From NCBI RefSeq assembly GCF_020216025.1, contig NZ_JAIWNC010000024.1:62001-126000 (forward strand): a DNA stretch of 64,000 nucleotides, written 5' to 3'. A program made the translations under genes and the position numbers. Shown here piece after piece: positions 18,038-27,600 of the stretch. This DNA is from Jidongwangia harbinensis. Lineage in GTDB: Bacteria > Actinomycetota > Actinomycetes > Mycobacteriales > Micromonosporaceae. The notes under the pieces were generated by a model. That model did not search any database. It was not told the origin of the DNA and was given only the letters and a program-made list of their open reading frames with translations. The stretch's first letter is position 1. Every line of letters begins with the position of its first letter.

Positions 18038-18637
18038 TCACCCGCCCAGGCGGCGCTCCACCCGGGCTACCGCGGCGCGCAGGTGTGGCCCGCGGACGTG
18101 GTCGGCGCGGGCGTACCACGAACCGGCACCGTAGCGGCGCAGCGCCTCGGCCCGGCGCCGGTCCGGGGTCACCCGCCGTCCGGCCGGGTCGACGGTCTGG
18201 TCGGCGTACGTGAGCGCGTCGGGCATCAGGCCGGTCTCGCGCGGATAGCCGGCCAGCGCCCGGCCCAGCCCGCGGGCGGTCGCCACGAACCGGGCGCCGG
18301 AGTGGTGCGCCACCAGCGCCGCCACCCGCACGGGCCAGAGTTCCCGGCGGAGGTAGCGGGCGCCGTCGAGCGGAGGGAAGCCGGTGGCCACGGCGGCCGG
18401 CGCGGACCCGATGTCGTGCAGCCACGCCGCCGCGACCAGCACGTCGGCCTCCAGGCCGAGCGGCCCGGCCAGTTCGGCGGCGCACTCCGCCACGGCGACG
18501 GTGTGCCGCCAGCGGTCGCCGAGCGGGCCGAGATGCCAGGCGGCGGTCTGCTGGGCCACCGTGCACAGCGCCGCCGCCGCGACCGCCAGCCGGGGCCGCA
18601 GCGGGCTGACCGGTCGCGGCGGACACGTGGCGATCAT
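18038..18637 (-). CDS. HD domain-containing protein
   Basis: 199-residue HD-superfamily protein. Metal ligands are visible as His45 (RWRHTVAVAEC) and His74-Asp75 (WLHDIGSA), followed by LVAHHSGARF. This is the pattern of small HD phosphohydrolases acting on nucleotides or other phosphate esters; the substrate cannot be read. The ATG overlaps the stop of the GH15 gene (ATGA), so the two are coupled. Convergent with the LigD-like gene, 15 bp apart. Confidence 0.85.
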   Translation of the reverse strand: MIATCPPRPVSPLRPRLAVAAAALCTVAQQTAAWHLGPLGDRWRHTVAVAECAAELAGPLGLEADVLVAAAWLHDIGSAPAAVATGFPPLDGARYLRRELWPVRVAALVAHHSGARFVATARGLGRALAGYPRETGLMPDALTYADQTVDPAGRRVTPDRRRAEALRRYGAGSWYARADHVRGPHLRAAVARVERRLGG

Positions 18638-20469
18638 CGCCGGTCCAGTTCCCGGTCCAGGGTGATGGCCGCGTCGATCAGCGCGAGGTGGGTGAACGCC
18701 TGGGGGAAGTTGCCGATCTGCTCGCCGTTCGGGGCGACCTCCTCGGAGTACAGCCCGAGGTGGTTGGCGTAGGTCAGCATCTTCTCGAACGTCAGCCGGG
18801 CCTGTTCCAGGCGGCCGGATCGGGCGAGCGCGGTGACGTACGCGAACGTGCACAGCGAGAACGTGCCCTCCGAGCCGCGCAGGCCGTCCGGGGACGCGGC
18901 CGGGTCGTACCGGTACACCAGGCTGTCGGTGACCAGTTCGGTGTCCATCGCGGCGAGCGTGGACGTCCACATCGGATCGTCCGGGGTGACGAAGCCGACG
19001 GTCGGCATCCGCAGCAGCGCCGAGTCCAGCACATCGGTGCGGTAGTGCTGCCGGAACGCCCGGCGGCTGGGACTCCATCCCCGGTCCATCACCTGCCGGT
19101 AGATCGCGTCCCGCTCGTTCCGCCACCGGTCCACCGGAGCCGGGCGGCCGTGCGCGGCGGCGAGCCGGAGGCCGCGGTCCAGCGCGACCCAGCACATCAC
19201 CCGCCCGTACGTGAAGTCCTCCCGCCCGCCGCGGGTCTCCCAGATGCCCTCCTCGGGCTGGTCCCAGTTCTCGCTGACCCAGTCCACCAGGTCGCACAGT
19301 TTCTGCCAGCCGTGATGACCGCTGGCCAGCCCGTTCCGGTCGGCGACGTACACGCTGTCCAGCGCCTCGCCGTAGATGTCGAGCTGGAGCTGGTCCGCGG
19401 CGCCGTTGCCGATCCGTACCGGGGCGGAGCCGCGGTAACCCTCCCAGTGCTCCAGCGTCTCCTCGACCAGGTCGCTGGAGCCGTCCACCCGGTACATGAT
19501 CTTCAGCGGGCCGCTGCTGTTCTTGTCGGTCTGCTCGTCCACCCGGTCGCCCAGCCACCGGCCGAACGCCGCGGCCTCGTCGGTGAAACCCAGGCCGAGC
19601 AGGGAGTACACCGAGAAGGAGGCGTCCCGCACCCAGGTGAAGCGGTAGTCCCAGTTGCGCTCGCCGCCGATCTGCTCGGGCAGCGCGGCGGTCGGCGCGG
19701 CCACCAGCGCACCGGACGGCGCGTACGTCATGAGTTTCAGCGTGATCGCCGAGCGGCGCAGCGTCTCGCGCCACCGCCCGTCGTACGTGGTCCGGTTCAC
19801 CCAGGTCCGCCAGAACGCCACGGTCTCGTCGAACAGCCGCCGCACCTCGGCCAGGCGCACCTGCCGTGCCGGTCCCGGCGCGCCGGTCTGCAGCAGCAGG
19901 CCCCGCTCCTGCCCGGCGGTGAGCCGGATCTCGGCGTGCACGTCGCCACGGTCGTCCACCCAGGTGCGGGCGACCCGGTCGTCGTCCGGCTCACGGACCA
20001 GGCTGACCGTGACCGCGGTCCGTTCGCCCCGGAACACCACGCCGTCGTCGCTCAGCCGGGGCTCGGCGGGCTCCCGGCCGTAGTCGAACCGGGGTGCGAT
20101 GTCGACGGCGAACGTCATCTCGCCGCGGACGCAGCGCACCATCCGTACCAGCCGATGCTCCGGGGTGGCCGGCTCGCCGGCGATGACCGGCATGAAGTCG
20201 ACCACCTCACCGACCCCCGCATCGGTCAGGAACCGGGTGATCAGAACCGCGGTGTCCGGGAGGTAGAGCTGCTTGCGGGTGAACACGGCGGCGGTGGGAC
20301 GGACCCGGAAGTGACCGCCTCGGCCGGCGTCGAGCAGCGACCCGAAGATGCTGGGTGAATCGAAGCGCGGCGAGCAGAACCAGTCGACGCATCCGTCGGT
20401 GGAGACCAGCGCCGCGGTCTGCAGGTCGCCGATGAGGCCGTGGTCGGCGATGAGCGGGTAGTCCGTCAT
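18634..20469 (-). CDS. Glycoside hydrolase family 15 protein (glucoamylase/trehalase-like)
   Basis: 611-residue cytoplasmic GH15 enzyme without signal peptide. The N-terminal beta-sandwich begins at once (LIADHGLIGDLQTAALVSTDG) and the (alpha/alpha)6 barrel follows (GERNWDYRFTWVRDASFSVY). The two expected carboxylates lie in GIWETRGG (general acid) and in SEEVAPNGEQIGNFPQAF (base). Its length and motifs resemble actinobacterial GH15 enzymes, some of which are trehalases rather than glucoamylases; the substrate is uncertain. CAGGCT 7 bases before the ATG may be a weak leaderless promoter. It is divergent from the MFS gene and coupled to the HD gene. Confidence 0.9.
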   Translation of the reverse strand: MTDYPLIADHGLIGDLQTAALVSTDGCVDWFCSPRFDSPSIFGSLLDAGRGGHFRVRPTAAVFTRKQLYLPDTAVLITRFLTDAGVGEVVDFMPVIAGEPATPEHRLVRMVRCVRGEMTFAVDIAPRFDYGREPAEPRLSDDGVVFRGERTAVTVSLVREPDDDRVARTWVDDRGDVHAEIRLTAGQERGLLLQTGAPGPARQVRLAEVRRLFDETVAFWRTWVNRTTYDGRWRETLRRSAITLKLMTYAPSGALVAAPTAALPEQIGGERNWDYRFTWVRDASFSVYSLLGLGFTDEAAAFGRWLGDRVDEQTDKNSSGPLKIMYRVDGSSDLVEETLEHWEGYRGSAPVRIGNGAADQLQLDIYGEALDSVYVADRNGLASGHHGWQKLCDLVDWVSENWDQPEEGIWETRGGREDFTYGRVMCWVALDRGLRLAAAHGRPAPVDRWRNERDAIYRQVMDRGWSPSRRAFRQHYRTDVLDSALLRMPTVGFVTPDDPMWTSTLAAMDTELVTDSLVYRYDPAASPDGLRGSEGTFSLCTFAYVTALARSGRLEQARLTFEKMLTYANHLGLYSEEVAPNGEQIGNFPQAFTHLALIDAAITLDRELDRR

Positions 20470-20590
20470 ACCGCCGAGCCTGCGGCACGGCCGGCGGTGA
20501 CCGCATCATGCGGTGCGGATGATGCCAACGCCGGTCGTGACGGTGGACCCTGCGGAGGGAATCGGCCATCGGAACGGGAGCGGGTGCGGC

Positions 20591-22030
20591 ATGTCCGAGC
20601 AGTCCCCCACCGGACGGCGCGCGGCCCCGCCGCGTGGCGTCCTCCTGCCACTCATGCTGGCCCAGTTCATCTGCAGCTTCGCCGGCTCGAACATGAACGT
20701 GATGATCAACGACATCAGCGAGGACCTGGACACCACGGTGGCCGGGGTGCAGACCGCGATCACGATCTTCCTGCTGGTGATGGCGGCGCTGATGATTCCC
20801 GGCGGCAAGCTGACCGACCGGTACGGCCGGAAGGTGTGCCTGAACGCCGGCCTGGCCCTGTTCGGTCTCGGCGCGCTGATCAGCGCGGTCTCCCCCGGGC
20901 TGCCGATGCTGATCGTCGGCAACTCGATCCTGGAGGGGATCGGCACGGCGCTGCTGATCCCGCCGGTCTACATCCTCACCACCCTGTTGTTCACCGAGAT
21001 CACGACGCGGGCCCGGGCGTTCGGCGCGATCAACGGGATGGGCGGGGTCGGGTCGGCCACCGGGCCGCTGATCGGCGGGCTGATCGCCACGCTGCTCACC
21101 TGGCGGGCCGCCTTCGTCTTCCAGGCCCTGGTGATCGTCCTCATCGTCGTGCTCAGCCGGCGGGTCCTGCACGACCCGCTGCCGCCGGACCGGACCCTGA
21201 AGTTCGACACCGTCGGTGCGGTGCTGTCCTCGGTCGCGCTCGTGCTGATCGTGACGGGCATCCTGGCCGCCGACGACAACTGGTGGCTCACGCTCGCTCT
21301 GATCGTCGCCGGTTCGCTCATGCTGGCCCTGTTCTTCCGGTGGGTGCACACCCGGGAGCGGGCCGGCCACGAGGTGCTGCTGTCCACGTCGCTGTTCCGC
21401 AACCGGGCCTCCAACCTCGGCCTGATCACCCAGAACATCCAGTGGCTGGTGCTGATGGGGATCTCCTTCGTGGTGTCCGCGTTCCTTCAGGTCGTGCGCG
21501 GCTACAACGCCATTCAGACCGGCCTGGTGATCACCGCGGCCACGGTCGGGCTGCTGCTGTCGTCGTTCGCGGCCGAGCGCATGGCGAAGCGGCGCAGCCA
21601 GCGCGCCCTGATCATGAGTGGTTTCGCGGTGACCATCGCCGGAATCGTGCTGTTCCTGATCCTGGCCGGTCTGTCGACGGCGGTGTGGGCGTTCCTGCCC
21701 GGGCTCTTCCTGATCGGGGTCGGCATCGGCGCCATGCTGACGCCGTCGGTGAACCTGGTGCAGTCGAGCTTCCCGGACGAGTTGCAGGGCGAGATCTCGG
21801 GCCTGTCCCGCAGCGTCTCCAACCTCGGGTCCTCGCTCGGCGCGGCGATCGCCGGCACCATCATGGTCGTGCAGCTCGGCTCGCGGCCCGGCTCCTCGTA
21901 CGCGGCGGCCCTCGTCGTCCTCGCCGTGATCGCCGCCGGAGGGCTGGTGGCCGCGGCGTTCCTGCCCGGCGGCCGGCCCGCGAACGCACCCGCGGCCGGT
22001 CCGCAGGTGCCGAGCGCACCGGTCCGGTAG
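20591..22030 (+). CDS. MFS transporter, DHA2/EmrB-QacA type
   Basis: 479-residue multidrug-type major facilitator with about 14 hydrophobic segments. The loop 2-3 signature GGKLTDRYGRKVCLNAG is present, as is the helix-5 stretch GMGGVGSATGPLIGG of the DHA2 antiporters. GGGAG lies 10 bases before the ATG. It is divergent from GH15 and ends 3 bp from the convergent GH13 gene. Proton-driven export of a hydrophobic compound is inferred; a link to sugar metabolism is not shown by the sequence. Confidence 0.88.
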   Translation: MSEQSPTGRRAAPPRGVLLPLMLAQFICSFAGSNMNVMINDISEDLDTTVAGVQTAITIFLLVMAALMIPGGKLTDRYGRKVCLNAGLALFGLGALISAVSPGLPMLIVGNSILEGIGTALLIPPVYILTTLLFTEITTRARAFGAINGMGGVGSATGPLIGGLIATLLTWRAAFVFQALVIVLIVVLSRRVLHDPLPPDRTLKFDTVGAVLSSVALVLIVTGILAADDNWWLTLALIVAGSLMLALFFRWVHTRERAGHEVLLSTSLFRNRASNLGLITQNIQWLVLMGISFVVSAFLQVVRGYNAIQTGLVITAATVGLLLSSFAAERMAKRRSQRALIMSGFAVTIAGIVLFLILAGLSTAVWAFLPGLFLIGVGIGAMLTPSVNLVQSSFPDELQGEISGLSRSVSNLGSSLGAAIAGTIMVVQLGSRPGSSYAAALVVLAVIAAGGLVAAAFLPGGRPANAPAAGPQVPSAPVR

Positions 22031-22033
22031 CGG

Positions 22034-23506
22034 TCAGCGCGGCTGCACCGCGAACACGTGCGATCCCCACGACGGCAGGTCGGCGTACAGTCCGTCCGCG
22101 GCGAGGTCGTCGCCGCGGCGGTCGAACACCCGGCCGTCGAGGTCGTCGGTCAGCCGCCACTCGCGGCCCCGCAACGCCTCCCCGGGCAGCCGGACCCGGC
22201 CCTGCGACGCGTGCGCGGCGAGGTTCACCACGACTACGTGGTGCGGCCGGCCGTCGGTGTACCAGGCCCAGGCGAGCAGGTCGCGGTGGGTCGGGTTGTC
22301 CGGCCAGCCGTGCACGTCGAGCAGAGCCCAGTCCCCGTACCGCAGCGCGGCGCCGGACCGGATCACCCGGTCGTAGAACGCCCGGAGGCCGGTGTCGGCC
22401 GGCTCGTCCGGACGGCGGCCGAGGAACACCGGCAGCCGGACCCGGCGGCCCTCGCACTGGCCCTCGTGCCACAGCGTGGCGCCCGGCAGGGTGGCGACGG
22501 CGACCGCGGCGGCCCGGTCCCGGCCGCCGGGAAGCGCGGCCGCCGCCCGCGGCTCGTCGTGGTTCTCGATGAACCGGATCAGCCCCCGCTGGTAGCCGCG
22601 GTCCGCGCCCAGGTGTGCGCGGACCGCGGCGGCGTCGGAGTGGACCAGCCGGTCGTACAGGCGCTTGTCGTAGCAGAAGTCGAAGCCCTGCTGCTGCAGC
22701 GTCCATTCCATGTCCCAGTACGCCTCCGCGATCAGCACCGCGTCGGAGTGCCGCGCCCGCAACGGCCGCAGCACGGCCGGCCAGAACTCCTCGGCCGGCG
22801 CCGGACCGGCGTACCCGCCCCAGGTCTTGCCGAACACGTCGTTGGTGAGCAGCATCGCCATGTCGCACCGGACGCCGTCGCACTGTTCCAGGACCGCCCC
22901 GAGGACGTCCGCGGTGGCCTGCCGGACCGCCGGGCGGAACGCGTTGATCTGGACCACGTCCGGCCACGACGGGAAGTAGGGGTCGCGGCCGTGGGCGAAC
23001 ACCCGGCTGCCGATCTCGAACCACGCCCCCGGGTCGGCGGCCCGGTCCGCGGCGGTGCCGGTGACGAACCAGTCCGGGTGCTCGGCCACCGCCGGGTGAT
23101 CCGGGGCGACGTGGTTCGGCACGTAGTCGAGGATCAGGCGCAGGCCCCGGCGGCGCAGCTGGGCGCGGGCGGCGGCCAGTCCGGCCGGGCCGCCGAGCCG
23201 GGCGTCGGCGACGTACCGGCGCACGCAGTACGGTGAGCCGACCACGTCGGCCGGGACGAGATCGGGCAGCGCGGCCCGGAAGTCCCGCTGCAGCCCGGCC
23301 TGCTCGACGGCGATGGCCAGCCCGAGCGGGCTGCGTTCCCAGACTCCCATCAGCCACACCGCGTCCGTGCCGGGCGGCGCCACCGAGTCCCAGACGTCGT
23401 CCGGCAGGTCGGCCAGCGTGAGTTCGGCGCCCAGCTCCCGCCGCATGCCGGTCAGCCAGGGCCAGGTGTCGATCTCGTACACCACCGGTGCGGACGGCCA
23501 GCTCAT
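22034..23506 (-). CDS. GH13 alpha-amylase family glycosidase
   Basis: 490-residue cytoplasmic GH13 enzyme. The catalytic regions are DYVPNH, DGVRCDMAM (nucleophile Asp), LIAEAYWDME (acid/base Glu) and ENHDEPR (transition-state Asp), all intact, followed by a C-terminal beta domain ending GSHVFAVQ. The barrel is short and starts without a CBM48. The ATG at 23506 shares one base with the stop of the GH63-like gene (TGATG) and has GGAGG just before; the GTG one codon earlier is also possible. Reaction specificity (hydrolase or transferase) is not decided by the sequence. Confidence 0.88.
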   Translation of the reverse strand: MSWPSAPVVYEIDTWPWLTGMRRELGAELTLADLPDDVWDSVAPPGTDAVWLMGVWERSPLGLAIAVEQAGLQRDFRAALPDLVPADVVGSPYCVRRYVADARLGGPAGLAAARAQLRRRGLRLILDYVPNHVAPDHPAVAEHPDWFVTGTAADRAADPGAWFEIGSRVFAHGRDPYFPSWPDVVQINAFRPAVRQATADVLGAVLEQCDGVRCDMAMLLTNDVFGKTWGGYAGPAPAEEFWPAVLRPLRARHSDAVLIAEAYWDMEWTLQQQGFDFCYDKRLYDRLVHSDAAAVRAHLGADRGYQRGLIRFIENHDEPRAAAALPGGRDRAAAVAVATLPGATLWHEGQCEGRRVRLPVFLGRRPDEPADTGLRAFYDRVIRSGAALRYGDWALLDVHGWPDNPTHRDLLAWAWYTDGRPHHVVVVNLAAHASQGRVRLPGEALRGREWRLTDDLDGRVFDRRGDDLAADGLYADLPSWGSHVFAVQPR

Positions 23507-26238
23507 CACTCCTCCGTTCCGGGTGACCGGCGCAGCACCCCGGTCATGCCGTTCGCCCGCAGGTCCGGCCCGTTCAGCACCGCGAACAGGCTGGGGAAGA
23601 CCGCGACCAGGCCGGTCCAGCCGGTCTGATGGGACGCGCCCAGCCCGGCGCCGTTGTCACCGTGAAAATACTCGGAGAAGGTGATCAGATCGCGCCAGTG
23701 CTCGTCCTCGGCGAAGATGTCCTGCCCGCCGTGGCAGGGCCGGTGCCCGCCCGGGTCCGGCAGGAAGAGCCGGGTCAGCCGGTCGGAGAGTTCCCGGGCC
23801 ACCTCGAACAGCGACATCCGGGTTCCGGAACCGGTCGGGCACTCGACGGTGAAGTCGTCGCCGTACGCCACGTGCAGGTTGAGCAGCGCCCGGATGAGCA
23901 GCGCGTTCACCGGGAACCAGACCGGCCCGCGCCAGTTGGAGTTGCCGCCGAACATGCCGCTGTCCGACTCGGCCGGCTGGTACGGCACCTCGTACCGGCG
24001 GCCGTCGACCTCCAGGCCGAACGGCCGGGCGGCGTGCACGCGGGACAGCGAGCGGATCCCGTACGGGCTGAGGAACTCCTCCTCGTCGAGCATCCGGGCC
24101 AGGATGCGGCGCAGCCGGGACTCGTCGAACAGGGCGAGCACGTGGTGACCGTCGTCCCCGCTCATCCGGATCCGGGAGACCATCGAGGCCACACTGGAGT
24201 GCCGGGCGATGAACGCACGCGCCCCGGCGAGCAGCTCCGGGTGCCGGGAGACCGCCTCCGGCGGCAGCACCGTGGCCGCGGCCAGCGGCAACAGGCCGAC
24301 CATCGAGCGCACGCGCATCCGGGTGGCGCCGCCGCCGGGCAGCCGCAGCAGGTCGTAGAAGAAGCCGTCCTCCTCGTCCCACATCGACTCGGCCTTGCCG
24401 ACCGACCGGTTGACCGCGACCGCGATCCACGCGAAGTGCTCGAAGAACGTCTCCGCCTGCTCGAGGTAGACCGGGTCGTCGGCGCCCAGTTCCACCGCGA
24501 TCTGCATCATGTTCTGGCAGTACAGCGCCATCCAGGCGGTGCCGTCCGCCTGGTCCAGATGGCCGCCGGTGGGCAGCGGCGCGCTGCGGTCGAACACGCC
24601 GATGTTGTCCAGGCCGAGGAAGCCGCCCTGGAAGACGTTGTTGCCGTCGGCGTCCTTGCGGTTCACCCACCAGGTGAAGTTGCGGGCCAGCTTGTGGAAG
24701 ACGCTCTCCAGCCAGGCCCGGTCGCCCCGGCCGGTGCGGGCCTTCTCCAGCTCGTACACCAGGTGCGCGGCCCAGGCGTGCACCGGCGGGTTGACGTCGC
24801 TGAAGTTCCACTCGTACGCCGGGATCTGGCCGTTGGGGTGCAGGTAGCGCCGGCTCAGCAGCAGGTCGAGCTGACCCTTGGCGAACGTGGTGTCGACCAT
24901 CGCCAGGGTCACCGCCTGGAACGCCAGGTCCCACGCGGCGAACCAGGGATACTCCCAGGTGTCCGGCATGGAGATCACGTCATGGCACTCCATGTGGAAC
25001 CAGTCGCCGTTGCGGTTGCCCCGGGCGTCCAACGGGTCCAGCCCGTGCTCGATCAGCCACTGCTCGACGTCGTAGCCGAAGTACTGCTTGCTCCACAGCA
25101 TCCCGGCCAGCGCCTGCCGGACCACCTGCCGGACCGGCCCGTGCAGCGCGGCGGGAATCCGCTGCTCGTAGAACTCGTCCGCCTCGGCCCGGCGCCGGGC
25201 GACCACCGCGTCGAACGCCTCCGCCGCGGCCCGGTCGCCGCCGGCCGTGACCGGCTCGTCGGTGAGCCGCACCCGGACCGTGGCCGAGCCGCCGGCCGGC
25301 ACGCGGAGCGGGTAGTCGGCGGCCGCCTTCGTACCGGCACGGTCCGGGTTCACCGCCGTCTCGTCGCCGTGCACCACGTAGCGGTCGATACCGTCCTTGA
25401 CGTACGGCGACGCGTTCGGGGTGCCGAACAGCCGCTCGGTGTTGGTGTCGTTGCCGGTGAACCGCAGGCCGGGCGCGTCCAGGCAGACCAGCCACCGCCG
25501 GCCGAGGTCGGGGTGCACCGCCTCGGCGACCGACGTACCCGGTGTGCCGTCCACTTCGCGCAGCACCGGCCGCTCCGCCGGCGGGTCGCCCCACGACCAC
25601 GTGTTGCGGAACCACAGGGTGGGCAGCAGCCGCAGGTCGGCCGGTTCGGGGCCGCGATTGTGCACGGTGATCCGCAGCAGCACGTCCTCGGGCGCGGCCT
25701 TGGCGTACTCGATCTCCACGTCGAAGTAGCGCCCATCGGCGAAGACGCCGGTGTCGAGCAGTTCGTACTCGAACTCGGTGCGTCCGCGGGCGGCGTTCGT
25801 GGCGACCAGGTCGGTGTACGGGAACGCCCGCTGCGGGTACTTGTAGACCATCCGCAGGTACGAGTGGGTCGGCGTGCCGTCGAGGTGGAACCAGTACTCC
25901 TTGGCGTCCTCGCCGTGGTTGCCCTCGGCGTTGGTCAGGCCGAAGAACCGTTCCTTGAGGATCGGGTCGGCGCCGTTCCACAACGCCACCGCCAGGCACA
26001 GCCGCTGCCGGTCGTCGCTGAACCCCGCGATGCCGTCCTCGCCCCAGCGGTACGCCCGGGAACGGGCCTGGTCGTGGGTGAAGAAGTTCCAGGCGTCGCC
26101 GTCCGCGCTGGCGTCCTCCCGGACCGTGCCCCACTGCCGGTCGCTCAGGTACGGGCCCCACCGGCGCCAGGCGACGCCCCCGGTGTCCGCGTCGTGAATT
26201 CGCTGCTGCTCCGCACCGGAAGTCGCCGTACTACTCAT
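23506..26238 (-). CDS. GH63-like glucosidase
   Basis: 910-residue cytoplasmic protein of the bacterial GH63-related glucosidases: an N-terminal beta domain (WNFFTHDQARSRAYRWGEDG, EYWFHLDGTPTHSYL) and an (alpha/alpha)6 C-terminal domain (WEYPWFAAWDLAFQAVTLA, NFTWWVNRKDADGNN, SNWRGPVWFPVNALLIRAL, FSEYFHGDNGAGLGASHQTG). Relatives act on alpha-glucosides such as glucosylglycerate or mannosylglycerate-type solutes; which one applies here is not known. No Shine-Dalgarno: CACGCT 6 bases before the ATG may mark a leaderless start. First gene of a coupled pair with the GH13 enzyme. Confidence 0.87.
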   Translation of the reverse strand: MSSTATSGAEQQRIHDADTGGVAWRRWGPYLSDRQWGTVREDASADGDAWNFFTHDQARSRAYRWGEDGIAGFSDDRQRLCLAVALWNGADPILKERFFGLTNAEGNHGEDAKEYWFHLDGTPTHSYLRMVYKYPQRAFPYTDLVATNAARGRTEFEYELLDTGVFADGRYFDVEIEYAKAAPEDVLLRITVHNRGPEPADLRLLPTLWFRNTWSWGDPPAERPVLREVDGTPGTSVAEAVHPDLGRRWLVCLDAPGLRFTGNDTNTERLFGTPNASPYVKDGIDRYVVHGDETAVNPDRAGTKAAADYPLRVPAGGSATVRVRLTDEPVTAGGDRAAAEAFDAVVARRRAEADEFYEQRIPAALHGPVRQVVRQALAGMLWSKQYFGYDVEQWLIEHGLDPLDARGNRNGDWFHMECHDVISMPDTWEYPWFAAWDLAFQAVTLAMVDTTFAKGQLDLLLSRRYLHPNGQIPAYEWNFSDVNPPVHAWAAHLVYELEKARTGRGDRAWLESVFHKLARNFTWWVNRKDADGNNVFQGGFLGLDNIGVFDRSAPLPTGGHLDQADGTAWMALYCQNMMQIAVELGADDPVYLEQAETFFEHFAWIAVAVNRSVGKAESMWDEEDGFFYDLLRLPGGGATRMRVRSMVGLLPLAAATVLPPEAVSRHPELLAGARAFIARHSSVASMVSRIRMSGDDGHHVLALFDESRLRRILARMLDEEEFLSPYGIRSLSRVHAARPFGLEVDGRRYEVPYQPAESDSGMFGGNSNWRGPVWFPVNALLIRALLNLHVAYGDDFTVECPTGSGTRMSLFEVARELSDRLTRLFLPDPGGHRPCHGGQDIFAEDEHWRDLITFSEYFHGDNGAGLGASHQTGWTGLVAVFPSLFAVLNGPDLRANGMTGVLRRSPGTEE

Positions 26239-26361
26239 CCGGTCAGCGTGCTGCCGCACCCCGGGCCCTCGCGTCATCCGCGCGGAGTGAACGCGGCGCG
26301 CGGGCCGGCCACCGGCGGCCCGGCCGGCGCAAAATCGGAGGCCGGTCCGCGGGCGGCACCC

Positions 26362-26367
26362 TAGGCT
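26362..26367 (+). promoter_or_regulatory. -10 hexamer TAGGCT of the first P-loop kinase gene
   Basis: TAGGCT, 6 bases, ATG at 26374. The same hexamer and spacing precede the paralogue at 30381. Confidence 0.6.
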
Positions 26368-26373
26368 GAGCGA

Positions 26374-26892
26374 ATGCGGCGGATCCTGGTCTACGGCGTC
26401 ACCGGATCCGGCAAGTCGACGCTGGCGCGGCGGATCGGCGAACGGCTGTCGGTGCCGTACGTCTCGGTCGACGACCTGATGTGGGAGACCGGCTGGGTGC
26501 CGGTGCCGGCCGAGGGACAGCGCGAGCGGATCGCCCCGATCTGTGCCTCCGACGCGTGGGTGCTGGACGCCGCGTACGGATATTGGCGCGACCTCGTCCT
26601 GCCGCGGGTGGAGCTGATCGTCGGGCTGGACCTGCCGCGGTGGCGGTCGCTCGGCCGGCTGCTGCGCCGCACCGCGCTGCGCATCGCCACCGGCGCCTCG
26701 GTGTGCAACGGCAACCGGGAGTCGGTGCGCGGCTCGCTGCTCACCTCGGACTCGATCGTGCGGTGGCACTTCCAGTCGTTCGCCCGTAAGCGGGCCACCA
26801 TGCGCGCGTGGCACGCCGACCCGGCGATGCCCGAGACGGTGCTGTTGCGCACCCCCGCCGAGGTCGAGGAGTGGCTGCGCGGCCTGCGCTGA
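26374..26892 (+). CDS. P-loop NTPase / adenylate-kinase-like protein (copy 1)
   Basis: 172 residues with Walker A GVTGSGKST (residues 8-16) at the N-terminus, DDLMWETGW as the substrate-side loop, WVLDAAYGYWRD and GLDLPRWRSLGRLLRRT. This matches the topology-modulation / FlaR-like small kinases whose substrate is unknown. A close paralogue lies 4 kb downstream (30381-30896) with the same layout and about two thirds identical residues. Leaderless start. Convergent with the SMI1-like gene. Confidence 0.85.
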   Translation: MRRILVYGVTGSGKSTLARRIGERLSVPYVSVDDLMWETGWVPVPAEGQRERIAPICASDAWVLDAAYGYWRDLVLPRVELIVGLDLPRWRSLGRLLRRTALRIATGASVCNGNRESVRGSLLTSDSIVRWHFQSFARKRATMRAWHADPAMPETVLLRTPAEVEEWLRGLR

Positions 26893-26910
26893 CGCACGGC
26901 CCGGGACGCC

Positions 26911-27462
26911 CTAGCCGATCAGCCGGCTCCAGAACGTGACGGTGGGGCGGGCCGGGCGGTCGGACGGTACGCCAAGGCCGAACTCCTGGTACACGAACCC
27001 GCGCAGGTCGGTGCCGTAGCAGATGACGTCGGTCTGGTAGATCGAGAGCACCGGATGACCCGACGTGCCGCGGCCGGCGGGCAGGTAGCGGTGCGCGTAC
27101 ACCGGCACCATCCGGGGCGCGGTGAGCAGTCCGGCGCGGGCCGCACCCAGGGCGGCGTCCAGGTCGGCCGGCCGGGGACCCCAGCCGTCGTACCAGAAGT
27201 CGTTCTGCGCCACGTCGAACAGCACGCCCTCGACCGGCCGGGCCAGCCGCTCCCGCAGCCCGGCCCGGTCGCCGTCCCGCCAGTCCGGCCAGCCGCGGCC
27301 CACCGGCAGACCGGCCGCCAGAAAGGCCCGGTGATCGTCCGCGAAGGTGACGCCGAACTCGGCCTCCACCTCGGCGAACTCGGCGTCGTCGAGCCCCGGC
27401 CGGACGGCGAACCGCCCGGAGCCGGCGAGCAGGGCAGCGGCCGCGGCCGCATCGTCGGTCAC
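26911..27462 (-). CDS. SMI1/KNR4-like protein
   Basis: 183 residues resembling the SMI1/KNR4 (SUKH) fold: AEVEAEFGVTFADDHRAFLAAGLPVG, then FDVAQNDFWYDGWGPRP, and a late VPVYAHRYLP with GHPVLSIYQTDVICYG. Members are known as immunity proteins of contact-dependent toxins or as housekeeping proteins in actinobacteria; no toxin gene is next to it here. GTG start with TAGTGT 6 bases upstream. Confidence 0.8.
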   Translation of the reverse strand: MTDDAAAAAALLAGSGRFAVRPGLDDAEFAEVEAEFGVTFADDHRAFLAAGLPVGRGWPDWRDGDRAGLRERLARPVEGVLFDVAQNDFWYDGWGPRPADLDAALGAARAGLLTAPRMVPVYAHRYLPAGRGTSGHPVLSIYQTDVICYGTDLRGFVYQEFGLGVPSDRPARPTVTFWSRLIG

Positions 27463-27468
27463 CCGGCC

Positions 27469-27474
27469 ACACTA
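27469..27474 (-). promoter_or_regulatory. -10 hexamer TAGTGT of the SMI1-like gene (leaderless)
   Basis: TAGTGT on the minus strand, 6 bases, then GTG at 27462. It settles GTG as start; no ATG alternative has any signal. Confidence 0.55.
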
Positions 27475-27566
27475 TCGATCCCTACACCGGATGGCGTAGT
27501 CCGTACTCTGAGGGCGTCGGCGCAGGTGACGGTGGGCGGACGACGCGCCGCCCGGGGTCCGCTGCC

Positions 27567-27572
27567 TAGCGT
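27567..27572 (+). promoter_or_regulatory. -10 hexamer TAGCGT of the sensor kinase operon
   Basis: TAGCGT is followed by 7 bases and an ATG at 27580. A second in-frame ATG at 27601 has AAGGAGG before it. The transcript would start near 27580, so both a leaderless long form and a Shine-Dalgarno short form are possible. Confidence 0.5.
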
Positions 27573-27600
27573 CGTGGGCATGTCGACCAAGGAGGTTCCC

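Noticed and set aside
26911..27462. SMI1-like gene as part of a toxin-immunity locus
   Set aside because: No toxin, secretion or polymorphic-repeat gene lies nearby.
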